Source: Shimia sp965227725 (GTDB taxonomy: Bacteria > Pseudomonadota > Alphaproteobacteria > Rhodobacterales > Rhodobacteraceae). From it: a DNA stretch of 64,000 bases. Of this stretch, positions 15,825 through 23,079 are shown in pieces (position 1 is the first letter of the stretch; each line of letters starts with the position of its first letter). Under the pieces are notes generated by a model. The model did no database searches. It was given only the letters and a program-made list of their open reading frames with translations, and was not told the DNA's origin. The stretch spans positions 248,001 to 312,000 of the forward strand of contig NZ_CBDDGH010000005.1 of NCBI RefSeq assembly GCF_965227725.1, read 5' to 3'. The translations under genes and the position numbers were made by a program.

Positions 15825-16155
15825 TGTCAGTCTCCTTTTGGATGTCGGTTTCGATGGCGGTCTTGAGTGCGGTCAGGCGCGCGTCCCAGAATTGGTCAAA
15901 CCACCCCAACCAATCCAAAGCAGGTTTGAGCGCCAAGGGATTGAGCGCATTTACTTTTTCGCGCCCACGCGGGGTCACTGTGATCAACCCGCCGTCTGAA
16001 AGCACGACAAGGTGCTTCTTCACGGCAGCGCGGGTCATGTCAAAATGATCAGACACTTCCGCGATGGTCATCGGGGTGTCCCCCAACATGCGCAGAATAT
16101 CGCGACGGGTGGGGTCACCCAAAGCGCGGAAGACAGGTTGGAGGGGATCGGGCAT
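15799..16155 (-). CDS. ArsR-family transcriptional regulator
   Basis: 118-residue winged-helix repressor: MPDPLQPVFRALGDPTRRDILRML, then MTIAEVSDHFDMTRAAVKKHLVVLSDGGLI and TVTPRGREKV. No metal-binding Cys pair is visible, so it belongs to the SRPBCC-linked ArsR type rather than the metal sensors. It is the first gene of a two-gene operon with the SRPBCC protein. Two matching TACC-N4-GGTA operators lie upstream, suggesting autoregulation. Confidence 0.9.
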   Translation of the reverse strand: MPDPLQPVFRALGDPTRRDILRMLGDTPMTIAEVSDHFDMTRAAVKKHLVVLSDGGLITVTPRGREKVNALNPLALKPALDWLGWFDQFWDARLTALKTAIETDIQKETDNDAGQHNG

Positions 16156-16172
16156 GGGAGTCTCTTATGTGA

Positions 16173-16210
16173 TACCATTTGGTACTATAAATATGTGGTA
16201 CCTTTTGGTA
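16173..16210. promoter_or_regulatory. Twin ArsR operator: TACC-N4-GGTA repeats
   Basis: TACCATTTGGTA (16173-16184) and TACCTTTTGGTA (16199-16210) are near-identical palindromes with centres 26 bp apart. An AT-rich stretch (TATAAATAT) that could hold the -10 element lies between them. They sit 18-55 nt upstream of the arsR start, as expected for an autorepressor. Confidence 0.7.
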
Positions 16211-16306
16211 TTGTGTCAAGCTTGAGTTGCATCGCCCGCTGTATTGGATATCGTCCGCAAGCAGAAAAAAAACGGCGCATAGCGCATGCCATTTGAGAGA
16301 AAATTG

Positions 16307-17095
16307 ATGCAGTGGTTGCTTCAAGACTTTGAAGACACAGAGAAGTTGGGCGAAGTTTTGCTCGCGATGGGACGCGACATTAGCTGGCACAAAATAGTGC
16401 CGTTTGTTGGCGATCTCACACCTGCGCCGGTGATCAAAGATCCGCGCTCTGTCGTCATGTTTGGCGCTTATAGCATGTGGAAATACGCCGAAGCACAGGG
16501 CTTGCAACCGGGCGTCATTCGAATTGCTCCCTTCTTGGATCAAGAAGTGTGGCATCCATTCTTGTTAAACGGACCTGAGGCTCGGGTGATGCGCTTTGCG
16601 GATTGCCCTGCTTTCTTGTGGGATCCGGCGCAGTACTGGTTTTTGCGGCCTGTTGAGGACAGCAAAGAGATTCCCGGACGCGTTATGCAGGCTGGAGAAA
16701 TTGCGCAGCTGGCGCATCGGGTTTCCAACCTGCCAGAAGAGCAACTTCCAATCGGTTCACTGCGACCGGATACAAATGTCATGTTCTCCGCGCCAAAGGA
16801 GATTGATACAGAGTGGCGTCTTTGGATCGTTGATGATCAGTTGGTGACGTATTCCCGTTACAAACAAGCGGGTCGTGTGGACTATGTGCACGACATCACA
16901 GAGGAGGCTCTACGTTTCGGGCGCGAGATGGCACAGAAAAATGCGGGTTATGCATCCGCCTATGTCATGGATGTCTGCCAAATTGGCGACATACACCATA
17001 TCATCGAAACAAATAGCATAAACGCGGCAGGATTTTATGCGGCAGACTTAACCAAGCTCGTTCACGCTATCGAGGCTCTTTTCACAGTGGCGTAA
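16307..17095 (+). CDS. ATP-grasp domain protein (R2K/DUF4343-like)
   Basis: 262-residue protein resembling the small ATP-grasp group found in peptide-ligase and phage contexts. It starts MQWLLQDFEDTEKLG; GAGAG upstream favours ATG 16307 over 16286. The C-terminal half has EWRLWIVDDQLVTYSRYKQAG and AYVMDVCQIGDIHHIIETNSINAAGFY, matching the ATP-grasp Glu/Arg and metal-binding Asp...Glu-x-Asn pattern. The middle (RPDTNVMFSAPKEI) is typical of the group. Base composition is more AT-rich than its neighbours and it has no functional partner nearby, so it may have been acquired. Substrate unknown. Confidence 0.7.
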   Translation: MQWLLQDFEDTEKLGEVLLAMGRDISWHKIVPFVGDLTPAPVIKDPRSVVMFGAYSMWKYAEAQGLQPGVIRIAPFLDQEVWHPFLLNGPEARVMRFADCPAFLWDPAQYWFLRPVEDSKEIPGRVMQAGEIAQLAHRVSNLPEEQLPIGSLRPDTNVMFSAPKEIDTEWRLWIVDDQLVTYSRYKQAGRVDYVHDITEEALRFGREMAQKNAGYASAYVMDVCQIGDIHHIIETNSINAAGFYAADLTKLVHAIEALFTVA

Positions 17096-17142
17096 AGTGG
17101 CGGGCCCGCAAACGCAGCCGTGGGGTTATCTCATTCCCGAGG

Positions 17143-17158
17143 ACCTGTATATACAGGT
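17143..17158. promoter_or_regulatory. Perfect 16-bp palindrome ACCTGTATATACAGGT
   Basis: Perfect inverted repeat in the 271-nt gap between the ATP-grasp gene and mmcB. The 7-bp arms ACCTGTA/TACAGGT equal those of the classic lux box, but the spacer is 2 nt rather than 6. The rest of the gap holds several CCAGG repeats and the SOS box at its end; no gene is seen. Confidence 0.45.
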
Positions 17159-17340
17159 GGGCGCCAGGTAACCAGGCCAGGACCAGGACAGAGCCAGCTC
17201 CCTCGGAATTGCTTAAGGCCACCGGAATGCAACCGTATCACGAGAAGGGCAGCACCCGCCGCTGACCTATCTATGCCTGCACCCGCGCAAAGACAAGGGG
17301 TGGCCCGCCTGCGTCTCTTCAAATCAAAGCTTGAAATTAT

Positions 17341-17355
17341 GTTCTCTATATGTTC
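17341..17355 (+). promoter_or_regulatory. LexA (SOS) box GTTC-N7-GTTC upstream of mmcB
   Basis: GTTCTCTATATGTTC matches the alphaproteobacterial LexA operator GTTC-N7-GTTC exactly. It ends 11 nt before the mmcB ATG, and the spacer TCTATAT could contain the -10 element. mmcB is a known SOS gene in Caulobacter. Confidence 0.8.
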
Positions 17356-17366
17356 ACGCTGTGAGC

Positions 17367-17831
17367 ATGGAAGAGAATTTGCAACCCGGACAGCGCCTCG
17401 CGCGTGGTGTCAGCCGCCATCTGCGCAGCCATGGCTTTGTCTCTGTTGAGGAATTTGTGCCCGCCCGCGGTCTGCGCGTGGATGTGATGGCCTTGGGGCC
17501 CAAAGGGGAGCTTTGGGTGATTGAGTGCAAATCCAGCCGCGAAGATTTTCAGACCGACAAAAAGTGGCAGGGCTATCTTGAGTGGGGCGACCGCTATTTC
17601 TGGGCGGTGGACACGGATTTCCCGACCGAACTTTTGCCGGAGGGCACGGGGCTGATCTTTGCAGATGCCTATGATGCGGAGATCATTCGCATGGGGCCCG
17701 AAGAAAAACTGGCTCCGGCGCGGCGTAAAAAGATGATCCAGAAATTTGCCATGGATGCGGCGCGGCGCCTGCAGCGCTATCGCGATCCCAAGCTTTCAGC
17801 CTTGCCTGATGAGGCGGAGGAAAGGGCCTGA
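17367..17831 (+). CDS. mmcB: MmcB-family DNA repair protein
   Basis: MmcB (mitomycin C resistance) family, a PD-(D/E)xK nuclease-like protein needed for tolerance of DNA damage in Caulobacter. 154 residues from MEENLQPGQRLARGVSRHLRSHG. The putative nuclease core is RVDVMALGPKGELWVIECKSSREDF, with D...E-x-K arranged as in the fold, followed by DKKWQGYLEWGDRYFWAVD. A start further up (17331) is open but would place the SOS box inside the gene. Expression is likely LexA-controlled. Downstream lies a dispersed repeat copy. Confidence 0.88.
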   Translation: MEENLQPGQRLARGVSRHLRSHGFVSVEEFVPARGLRVDVMALGPKGELWVIECKSSREDFQTDKKWQGYLEWGDRYFWAVDTDFPTELLPEGTGLIFADAYDAEIIRMGPEEKLAPARRKKMIQKFAMDAARRLQRYRDPKLSALPDEAEERA

Positions 17832-17938
17832 TCGCGCGGGCAGAGCGCGGTTACCGCAATGGGTTTTACGATTTGAGATCAAAGCCTTTGAACTCAAAGG
17901 CCCGGGAGAGATCCTGAGCTGAGCGCGCCTGAAGCCGC

Positions 17939-18005
17939 TCAGGCTTCTCATTCTTAAAGTATCCCGGGGTAGCCACATCGCAGATGTGGCAGGGGCAGCG
18001 CCCCT
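17939..18005 (-). repeat. Dispersed two-hairpin repeat, copy B
   Basis: On the minus strand: hairpin 1 AGGGGC-GCT-GCCCCT (18005-17991), hairpin 2 GCCACATC-TGC-GATGTGGC (17990-17972), tail with ACCCCGGGATACTTTAAG and GAATGAGAAGCCTG. The stem of hairpin 2 differs completely from copies A and C but still pairs. It lies between the convergent mmcB and small acidic protein genes. Confidence 0.85.
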
Positions 18006-18013
18006 AACCAGCA

Positions 18014-18199
18014 TCACTTAACCTGACGCGCCGTGGCTGCGGCTGCGCGAATCTCTTCGGCGATTTCTTCGGCTTCTTCCGGGTCAAAATCCATCGGGAT
18101 CTCCAAGCCACCGGCTTCGATATAGATGCGCACAAAACCCTGATCGGTCGGGCCGATTTGCATGTTGGCTTCGATGTTGCTTTCGGTGTTGATGCCCAT
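18014..18199 (-). CDS. Small acidic protein (DUF6324-like)
   Basis: 61-residue protein starting MGINTESNIEANMQIGPTDQ and continuing GFVRIYIEAGGLEIPMDFDPEEAEEIAEEIRAAAA. The ATG at 18199 follows a perfect AAGGAG ribosome binding site. The frame is open upstream to 18514, but that extension is not coding-like. It resembles a family of short proteins common in Rhodobacterales that I believe is DUF6324; function unknown. It diverges from the GNAT gene. Confidence 0.8.
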   Translation of the reverse strand: MGINTESNIEANMQIGPTDQGFVRIYIEAGGLEIPMDFDPEEAEEIAEEIRAAAATARQVK

Positions 18200-18361
18200 G
18201 GCGATCTCCTTGGGGTCAGTCTTGTGGTCGGTCTTGGGGGTTCCATGTTGTGCCGATTGCGGTAGCGTGAACTTGCGCCAAAGGCAAGCTGTGCGCGGAT
18301 CTGGCGGTTTGCGGTTGCGGTGGTGAGGCGCGTGGTGGAGAGGTTGAAGGGGGGCAGGGCA

Positions 18362-18850
18362 GTGGATGACGGAATCACCTTCCGAAAGTTTGCAGCGCAG
18401 GATCTGGACTGGCTGGTGGAAAGCCACGCCACGCTCTATGCGCGCGAAGAAGGGTTTGACGACAGCTTTGGCCCCCTCGTGGCAGACATCGCCCGCGGAT
18501 TTCTTGTCTATCATGAGATCGGCAAAGAATCAGGCTGGATTGCCGAGCACGACGGACACCGGCTGGGATGTGTTTTCTGCGTGCGCGCAGACCGAGAGGG
18601 ATTCGCCAAGCTGCGCCTGTTTCTGGTGCTGCCGGAGGCGCGCGGCTTTGGCTTGGGGCAACGGCTTTTGGACACCTGCATGGGGTTTGCGCGGGGCGTC
18701 GGCTATGAGGGCATGACGCTCTGGACCCACAAAAGCCATGAGGCAGCCTGCGCTTTATACGCCAAAAACGGCTGGCGCTGTGTGGCGGAACGACCGGTGC
18801 ACAGCTTTGGATGCGATCTTGTCGAACAAACCTGGGAAATCGTGTTTTAG
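18362..18850 (+). CDS. GNAT-family N-acetyltransferase
   Basis: Predicted acetyl-CoA-dependent acetyltransferase, about 162 residues. The GNAT core is visible as GCVFCVRADREGFAKLRLFLVLPEARGFGLGQRLLDTC (motif A, with the R-G-x-G-L/G-x-R acetyl-CoA loop) and MTLWTHKSHEAACALYAKNGWRCV (motif B). The start is uncertain: the GTG at 18362 has a GGGGGG stretch 9 nt upstream, and an upstream GTG at 18320 is also in frame. The substrate cannot be inferred. tRNA-His follows 45 nt later. Confidence 0.85.
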   Translation: MDDGITFRKFAAQDLDWLVESHATLYAREEGFDDSFGPLVADIARGFLVYHEIGKESGWIAEHDGHRLGCVFCVRADREGFAKLRLFLVLPEARGFGLGQRLLDTCMGFARGVGYEGMTLWTHKSHEAACALYAKNGWRCVAERPVHSFGCDLVEQTWEIVF

Positions 18851-18895
18851 GTGCTTGCATCCCCCGAATGGTATCTGTAAACCGCCCCTCACAGT

Positions 18896-18972
18896 GCCGC
18901 CTTAGCTCAGTAGGTTAGAGCGCTGGATTGTGGATCCAGAGGTCCCCCGTTCGAGCCGGGGAGGCGGTACCA
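18896..18972 (+). tRNA. tRNA-His (GTG)
   Basis: 77-nt cloverleaf with encoded CCA. Acceptor GCCGCCT / AGGCGGT gives a G1-U72 pair, discriminator A73. The anticodon stem CTGGA/TCCAG encloses TTGTGGA with anticodon GTG at 18930-18932. The T-arm is CCCCC-GTTCGAG-CCGGGG-like. The base before G1 is T, so the universal G-1 of tRNA-His is absent, a known trait of an alphaproteobacterial clade. Confidence 0.95.
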
Positions 18973-18974
18973 TC

Positions 18975-19013
18975 AAAAAGCTCTCAGCTGTTATGGCTGA
19001 GAGCTTTTTTGTT
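18975..19013 (+). terminator. Terminator after tRNA-His
   Basis: AAAGCTCTCAGC / GCTGAGAGCTTT forms a 12-bp stem with a 7-nt loop and ends in TTTTTT, directly after the tRNA. Confidence 0.9.
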
Positions 19014-19063
19014 TTTCGGCGTTCTTTGGGCTGTGGGGGCAGTACGGTTTGGGTTTTGAGCGT

Positions 19064-19390
19064 CTAGTCTTCGCTGACAGACGCGCCAAAACCCCCTGCG
19101 GACAGCGCAATCTCCTGGCGCAATGCACCTGTGATGCGGTCGTGAATCAAAATGCGGTTGTCTGTGGTCACAATGGCCACCCAGCCGTCCCCCATGGTGA
19201 CTGCCTGCGCCTCTGCACCGCCGTCCAGCGTGAGGTTTTCCGGCAGGATCGGCCCATCGTCACGGAAGCGCATGACAATCAGCGCAACCACCGTTACAAG
19301 CCCCACCATCATCACCACAGTCAGGCCCGTGACCAGAAGGCGCAGAAAGCGCAGGTTGGTTGGCTCAATTGGTTCCGGAGACTCTTCCAT
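19064..19390 (-). CDS. Membrane protein (DUF6476-like)
   Basis: 108-residue protein of unknown function. It has a short acidic N-terminus (MEESPEPIEPTNLRFLR), one transmembrane helix (LLVTGLTVVMMVGLVTVVALIV, about residues 18-39), then a periplasmic part (ILPENLTLDGGAEAQAVTMG, WVAIVTTDNRILIHDRITGALRQ). The family is common in Rhodobacterales, usually beside the rluA-type gene as here; I believe it is DUF6476. Its ATG (19390-19388) overlaps the ATG of the divergent pseudouridine synthase gene (19389-19391). An AAGGG ribosome binding site lies inside the neighbour's coding sequence. Confidence 0.8.
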   Translation of the reverse strand: MEESPEPIEPTNLRFLRLLVTGLTVVMMVGLVTVVALIVMRFRDDGPILPENLTLDGGAEAQAVTMGDGWVAIVTTDNRILIHDRITGALRQEIALSAGGFGASVSED

Positions 19391-20417
19391 GGCGGAAACC
19401 CTTGTAGAATTTGTGATCGCGGAAGACCCGCCCAAGCGTCTTGATAAGGCGCTTTCGCGTGATGTGCCAGTGGAAGCCAGCCTGAGCCGCACCCGGCTTG
19501 CCAAACTCATCTCTGAGGGTGGCGTGGCGCTCAACGGGGGTGCCGTGACCGACCCGAAGCACAAGGTGGCAGAGGGCGATGCGGTTGTCATCACCGTGCC
19601 AGTGGCCGAGGACAGCCACATCGGCCCAGAGGACATTCCGCTGGAGGTGATTTGGGAAGATGATGATCTCATTGTGATCAACAAGCCGGCGGGCATGGTG
19701 GTGCATCCGGCACCGGGCACGCCCAATGGCACCTTGGTGAACGCGCTGCTGCATCACTGCGGCGACACGCTTTCCGGCGTGGGCGGCATGAAGCGCCCCG
19801 GCATTGTGCATCGCATCGACAAGGAAACCAGCGGCCTCTTGGTGGTGGCCAAGACAGACGCGGCCCATCAGGGGCTTGCGGCGCAGTTTGAGGCCCACAC
19901 GGTGGAGCGTTACTACCGCGCGGTGTGCTACGGGGTGCCGGATGCCAATGACCCACGCCTGCGTGGTGTGCGCGGCGTAAATTTTGAATCCGGAAACATC
20001 ATGAAAATCACCACCCATCTGGCGCGTCACAAGACAGACCGACAGCGTCAGGCGGTGCTGTTTGAAGGTGGTCGCCATGCGGTCACGCGGGTGCGGATCG
20101 TGCAGCCATTTGGCAATCCGGCGGTGGCCTGTCTGGTGGAATGCTGGCTTGAGACCGGCCGCACCCACCAGATCCGCGTGCATATGGCTCATGCCGGCCA
20201 CGGGCTGATCGGGGATCCGGTCTATGGTGGCCGTCGCAAGCTGGCCGAAAAGGCAATCGGCGTCAAAGGCGCAGCCGCCGCGCGGAGTTTTGACCGTCAG
20301 GCGCTGCATGCCGCGGTTCTGGGCTTTGAGCACCCCGTGACAGGGGAGATGCTGCGGTTTGAAGCGCCCTTGCCTGAGGATATGGCGCAGTTGATTGAGG
20401 ATCTCGGCGGGGTCTGA
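19389..20417 (+). CDS. rluD: RluA-family (RluD-like) pseudouridine synthase
   Basis: Isomerises specific uridines of 23S rRNA; the RluD assignment is from overall architecture. 342 residues. N-terminal S4 domain (KRLDKALSRDVP, LSRTRLAKLISEGGVALNG, KVAEGDAVVITVP). The catalytic domain has IVINKPAGMVVHPAPG, GIVHRIDKETSGLLVVAKT (the HRIDxxTSG catalytic Asp motif) and WLETGRTHQIRVHMAHAGHGLIGDPVYGG. The frame extends upstream, but MAETLVEFVI at 19389 is chosen because GGAG precedes it and the S4 domain begins there. The start overlaps the divergent gene's start. rpoH lies two genes downstream. Confidence 0.92.
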   Translation: MAETLVEFVIAEDPPKRLDKALSRDVPVEASLSRTRLAKLISEGGVALNGGAVTDPKHKVAEGDAVVITVPVAEDSHIGPEDIPLEVIWEDDDLIVINKPAGMVVHPAPGTPNGTLVNALLHHCGDTLSGVGGMKRPGIVHRIDKETSGLLVVAKTDAAHQGLAAQFEAHTVERYYRAVCYGVPDANDPRLRGVRGVNFESGNIMKITTHLARHKTDRQRQAVLFEGGRHAVTRVRIVQPFGNPAVACLVECWLETGRTHQIRVHMAHAGHGLIGDPVYGGRRKLAEKAIGVKGAAAARSFDRQALHAAVLGFEHPVTGEMLRFEAPLPEDMAQLIEDLGGV

Positions 20418-20517
20418 AGCGGCGCAAGGTCACAGGTTGGCCTGTGAAAGCCCAAGGATCTGAGTCAGATACAGTTGGCTCAGATCATGTTGTCACCATC
20501 GGCGAGGCCGCTGCGCC

Positions 20518-20919
20518 TCAGTGTGTCGCCTGTGACAAATCTATGATTTCGGTGACGGTTTCGCGGAAGAAATCGACCTTTCCATCCGCCTCATGTGACA
20601 GGATGTAGGTGCTGCTGCGGCAAGGAAAGCCGCCAAGCCCGTAGAAAAATTCCTGTTCAAACCGTGTTAGCTGCCAGCCTTCCTGATCCAGTGCTGTGGT
20701 TTCAATACGCAGTGCTTTGGTGCCTTTGGGGAACACCTCCATAGCAAGGCGCTGCAGTATCTCTCCCAATGCGGCCAACCCTTTGCCCGCCTGCCAGCTC
20801 ACATCAGCCTCGTCTTTATAGTGGTCAATCCGAAAATCGATGTCTTCGGCAAGAAGCGTGATCATGCTGGCATCCGCCTCAGCAAACTTCTGCAACAACG
20901 TCTCAATCGCGGTGGTCAT
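20518..20919 (-). CDS. NTF2-like / SnoaL-like protein
   Basis: 133-residue protein with the cone-shaped NTF2-like pattern: MTTAIETLLQKFAEADASMI (helix), LAEDIDFRIDHYKDEADVSWQAGKG, then a strand-rich half ending FFYGLGGFPCRSSTYILSHEADGKVDFFRETVTEI. The ATG at 20919 follows GGGAG and AGGA; the open frame to 21036 is upstream sequence. It diverges from a LysR gene across 88 nt, which suggests the LysR product controls it. Ligand or substrate unknown. Confidence 0.7.
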   Translation of the reverse strand: MTTAIETLLQKFAEADASMITLLAEDIDFRIDHYKDEADVSWQAGKGLAALGEILQRLAMEVFPKGTKALRIETTALDQEGWQLTRFEQEFFYGLGGFPCRSSTYILSHEADGKVDFFRETVTEIIDLSQATH

Positions 20920-20936
20920 TCCTGTGCTCCCAAAAT

Positions 20937-20990
20937 GATTACAGGTTTTGGATGGCAGGATTTTTAGGTATAAGGAATTCAGGTGTAATC
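20937..20990. promoter_or_regulatory. Possible LysR site: GATTACA...TGTAATC
   Basis: GATTACA (20937-20943) and TGTAATC (20984-20990) are exact inverted arms in the divergent NTF2-like/LysR intergenic region. The 40-nt spacing is long for one dimer site, so they may be separate half-sites. Confidence 0.3.
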
Positions 20991-21007
20991 TAGATTTGAT
21001 ATAGAAA

Positions 21008-21835
21008 ATGACTATGGTGGAGCTAACCGCACTCACATATTTTGTCAGCGCCTATGAAACCGGCTCATTTAGCGCAGCGGCGCGTGTCAATGGTGTCAGC
21101 CAGCCCACGGTGTCCGCCGCCATTCAAAAGCTTGAGGCTACATTGGAGGGGGCGGTGTTCTTGCGGGAACGTCGCGGGTTGTCGCCAACCGATCTGGGGC
21201 AGCGCCTTTATCAGGAGGCCTCCGCCTCTGTCGCCACTTTGGCAGGGTTGCCTGATCGTCTGAAGCCAAAACCCCGGCAGGTTCTGCGGGTTTATGCCCA
21301 ACCGGATGTGCTGATGGCGCCCTATATGCCGCTGTTTCATCAGCTCAGACAGGCCATGCCGCAGGTGGTGCTGGCCTTTTGCGACAATGTGGAAGAGGCG
21401 GATGTGGCCTTGGTGACAGAAGGCTGTCAGCCCAAAGGCCACAGTTTTTCCAAACTGAGCGAGGATAAGTTTGGTGTGGCCCTGCCCAAAGGGCATGTGC
21501 TTGCTGCGGCGGAAAGCCTGTGTTTGGAGGATATTGCCAATGAGCCGCAAATTCTGCGCCCCTATTGTCCGAATGCCGATTTGATGCGGGTGGCACCGAT
21601 GGTGGTGTCAGAGGCCCATGCGCGGGCCTTAAATGACCTTCAGGTGTTGGATCTGGTGGCCGCAGGGCTGGGCGTCGCGCTGGTGCCTCTGGCGCATGAG
21701 GCGGCACATGCCGCGGTCGAAATCCGCCCCCTGCGCGTTGACGTGGCTTTGACACGTGTGGTGGGGCTGTCAGCGCGAAAAACCAGCTTTGCGCAGGAGG
21801 TCGCGGCTAAGTTTGTAGCCCTGGCAGGGGGCTGA
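21008..21835 (+). CDS. LysR-family transcriptional regulator
   Basis: 275-residue regulator. The N-terminal winged helix-turn-helix is ALTYFVSAYETGSFSAAARVNGVSQPTVSAAIQKLEATL, followed by LFxR-like FLRERRGLSPTDLGQRLYQ. The C-terminal co-inducer domain is shorter than average. Two ATGs (21008 and 21014) are possible. It diverges from the NTF2-like gene, its likely target. The inducer is unknown. Confidence 0.88.
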   Translation: MTMVELTALTYFVSAYETGSFSAAARVNGVSQPTVSAAIQKLEATLEGAVFLRERRGLSPTDLGQRLYQEASASVATLAGLPDRLKPKPRQVLRVYAQPDVLMAPYMPLFHQLRQAMPQVVLAFCDNVEEADVALVTEGCQPKGHSFSKLSEDKFGVALPKGHVLAAAESLCLEDIANEPQILRPYCPNADLMRVAPMVVSEAHARALNDLQVLDLVAAGLGVALVPLAHEAAHAAVEIRPLRVDVALTRVVGLSARKTSFAQEVAAKFVALAGG

Positions 21836-21948
21836 TGGTCTAGCCATGCGTTTGAAACAAAGCGCAAATGCATGTGAAACACTGGTCTAAAGCTGGTGTG
21901 GTCGCGTAGTAAACCCTACTCTGAGAGTCAGAAATTCATATCTGCCTA

Positions 21949-21975
21949 TTGAAACACGCATTTGGCGACCTAGAT
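21949..21975 (+). promoter_or_regulatory. Candidate heat-shock-type promoter of rpoH
   Basis: TTGAAA (21949-21954), a 14-nt spacer and CCTAGAT (21969-21975) resemble alphaproteobacterial RpoH promoters, 42 nt before the rpoH start. Autoregulation would be the implication; the -10 match is partial. Confidence 0.4.
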
Positions 21976-22016
21976 CAATGTTAAGCAGATAAACATACGA
22001 TTGGGAGGCAAGACTT

Positions 22017-22913
22017 ATGGCAAATTATGCAAACCTGCCCGCACCGACACCAGAGGGCGGTCTGAACCGTTACTTGCAGGAAATTCGCAAATTCCCGCTC
22101 CTTGAGCCGGAAGAAGAATACATGCTGGCCAAGCGCTGGGTTGAGGAACAGGACGCGACAGCGGCCCATAAAATGGTGACCTCGCACCTGCGTCTCGCGG
22201 CCAAGATCGCCATGGGCTATCGCGGCTACGGCCTGCCTCAGGCGGAGGTGATCTCTGAGGCCAATGTGGGCCTGATGCAGGCGGTCAAGAAGTTTGATCC
22301 GGAAAAAGGCTTCCGTCTGGCGACCTATGCCATGTGGTGGATCCGCGCAAGCATTCAGGAATATGTGCTGCGCAGCTGGTCCATGGTGAAACTTGGCACC
22401 ACCAGCGCGCAGAAGAAGCTGTTCTTCAACCTGCGTAAGGCCAAGGCCCGCATCGGCGCGCTGGAAGAAGGCGATCTTCGTCCTGAAAACGTGGAGCGCA
22501 TCGCCAATGATCTTGGGGTGACCGAAGAAGAGGTGATCTCGATGAACCGGCGTCTGTCGGGCGGGGATGCCTCCCTGAACGCACAGGTCGGCTCTGAGGG
22601 CGAAGGCACCATGGAGTGGCAGGACTGGCTGGAAGATGAAACCGCGGATCAGGCGGCGGATTACGAGGCCAAGGACGAGCTCGCTGCCCGCCGTGAGCTG
22701 TTGGTTGAAGCGATGGATGTGCTGAATGACCGCGAGAAGGACATTCTCACCCAGCGCCGTCTGGCGGATAAAGCGGTGACGCTGGAAGACCTGAGTGGCC
22801 AATATGACGTGAGCCGCGAACGCATCCGCCAAATCGAAGTGCGCGCCTTTGAAAAACTGCAAAAGCGCATGCGCGAGCTGGCCTCCAGCCGCGGGATGCT
22901 GGCAGTGAACTAA
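22017..22913 (+). CDS. rpoH: RNA polymerase sigma-32 factor RpoH
   Basis: Heat-shock sigma factor. 298 residues. Region 1.2/2 includes LNRYLQEIRKFPLLEPEEEYMLAKRW and AAKIAMGYRGYGLPQAEVISEANVGLMQAVKKFDP. Region 2.4 is FRLATYAMWWIRASIQEYVLRSWSMVK, and the RpoH box follows as GTTSAQKKLFFNLRKAK. Region 4.2 is YDVSRERIRQIEVRAFEKLQKRM. The ATG follows GGGAGG. The length and the FNLRK sequence separate it clearly from RpoD. Confidence 0.97.
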   Translation: MANYANLPAPTPEGGLNRYLQEIRKFPLLEPEEEYMLAKRWVEEQDATAAHKMVTSHLRLAAKIAMGYRGYGLPQAEVISEANVGLMQAVKKFDPEKGFRLATYAMWWIRASIQEYVLRSWSMVKLGTTSAQKKLFFNLRKAKARIGALEEGDLRPENVERIANDLGVTEEEVISMNRRLSGGDASLNAQVGSEGEGTMEWQDWLEDETADQAADYEAKDELAARRELLVEAMDVLNDREKDILTQRRLADKAVTLEDLSGQYDVSRERIRQIEVRAFEKLQKRMRELASSRGMLAVN

Positions 22914-22938
22914 GCGCAAACACACCCCACAGATAAGA

Positions 22939-22966
22939 GCGCCGGTCCTTTCAGGGTCGGCGTTTT
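22939..22966 (+). terminator. Terminator after rpoH
   Basis: GCGCCGGTCC / GGGTCGGCGT-type stem with a short TTTCA loop, followed by TTTTT, 26 nt after the rpoH stop. Confidence 0.75.
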
Positions 22967-23079
22967 TCATTGCGGCCTACCTTGGCTCATGGATCTGTGA
23001 TCTCACAGATGATGCGGGCGGTTGCCTCTAGGGAAAGCGGAGACTAGGCTCTGCACGATCAGAGGGAGGGAGCGCTAAC

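Noticed and set aside
17143..17158. E. coli-type LexA box reading of the palindrome (CTGT...ACAG)
   Set aside because: The spacer is 4 nt, not the 8 nt of that box; alphaproteobacteria use GTTC-N7-GTTC, which is present at 17341 instead.
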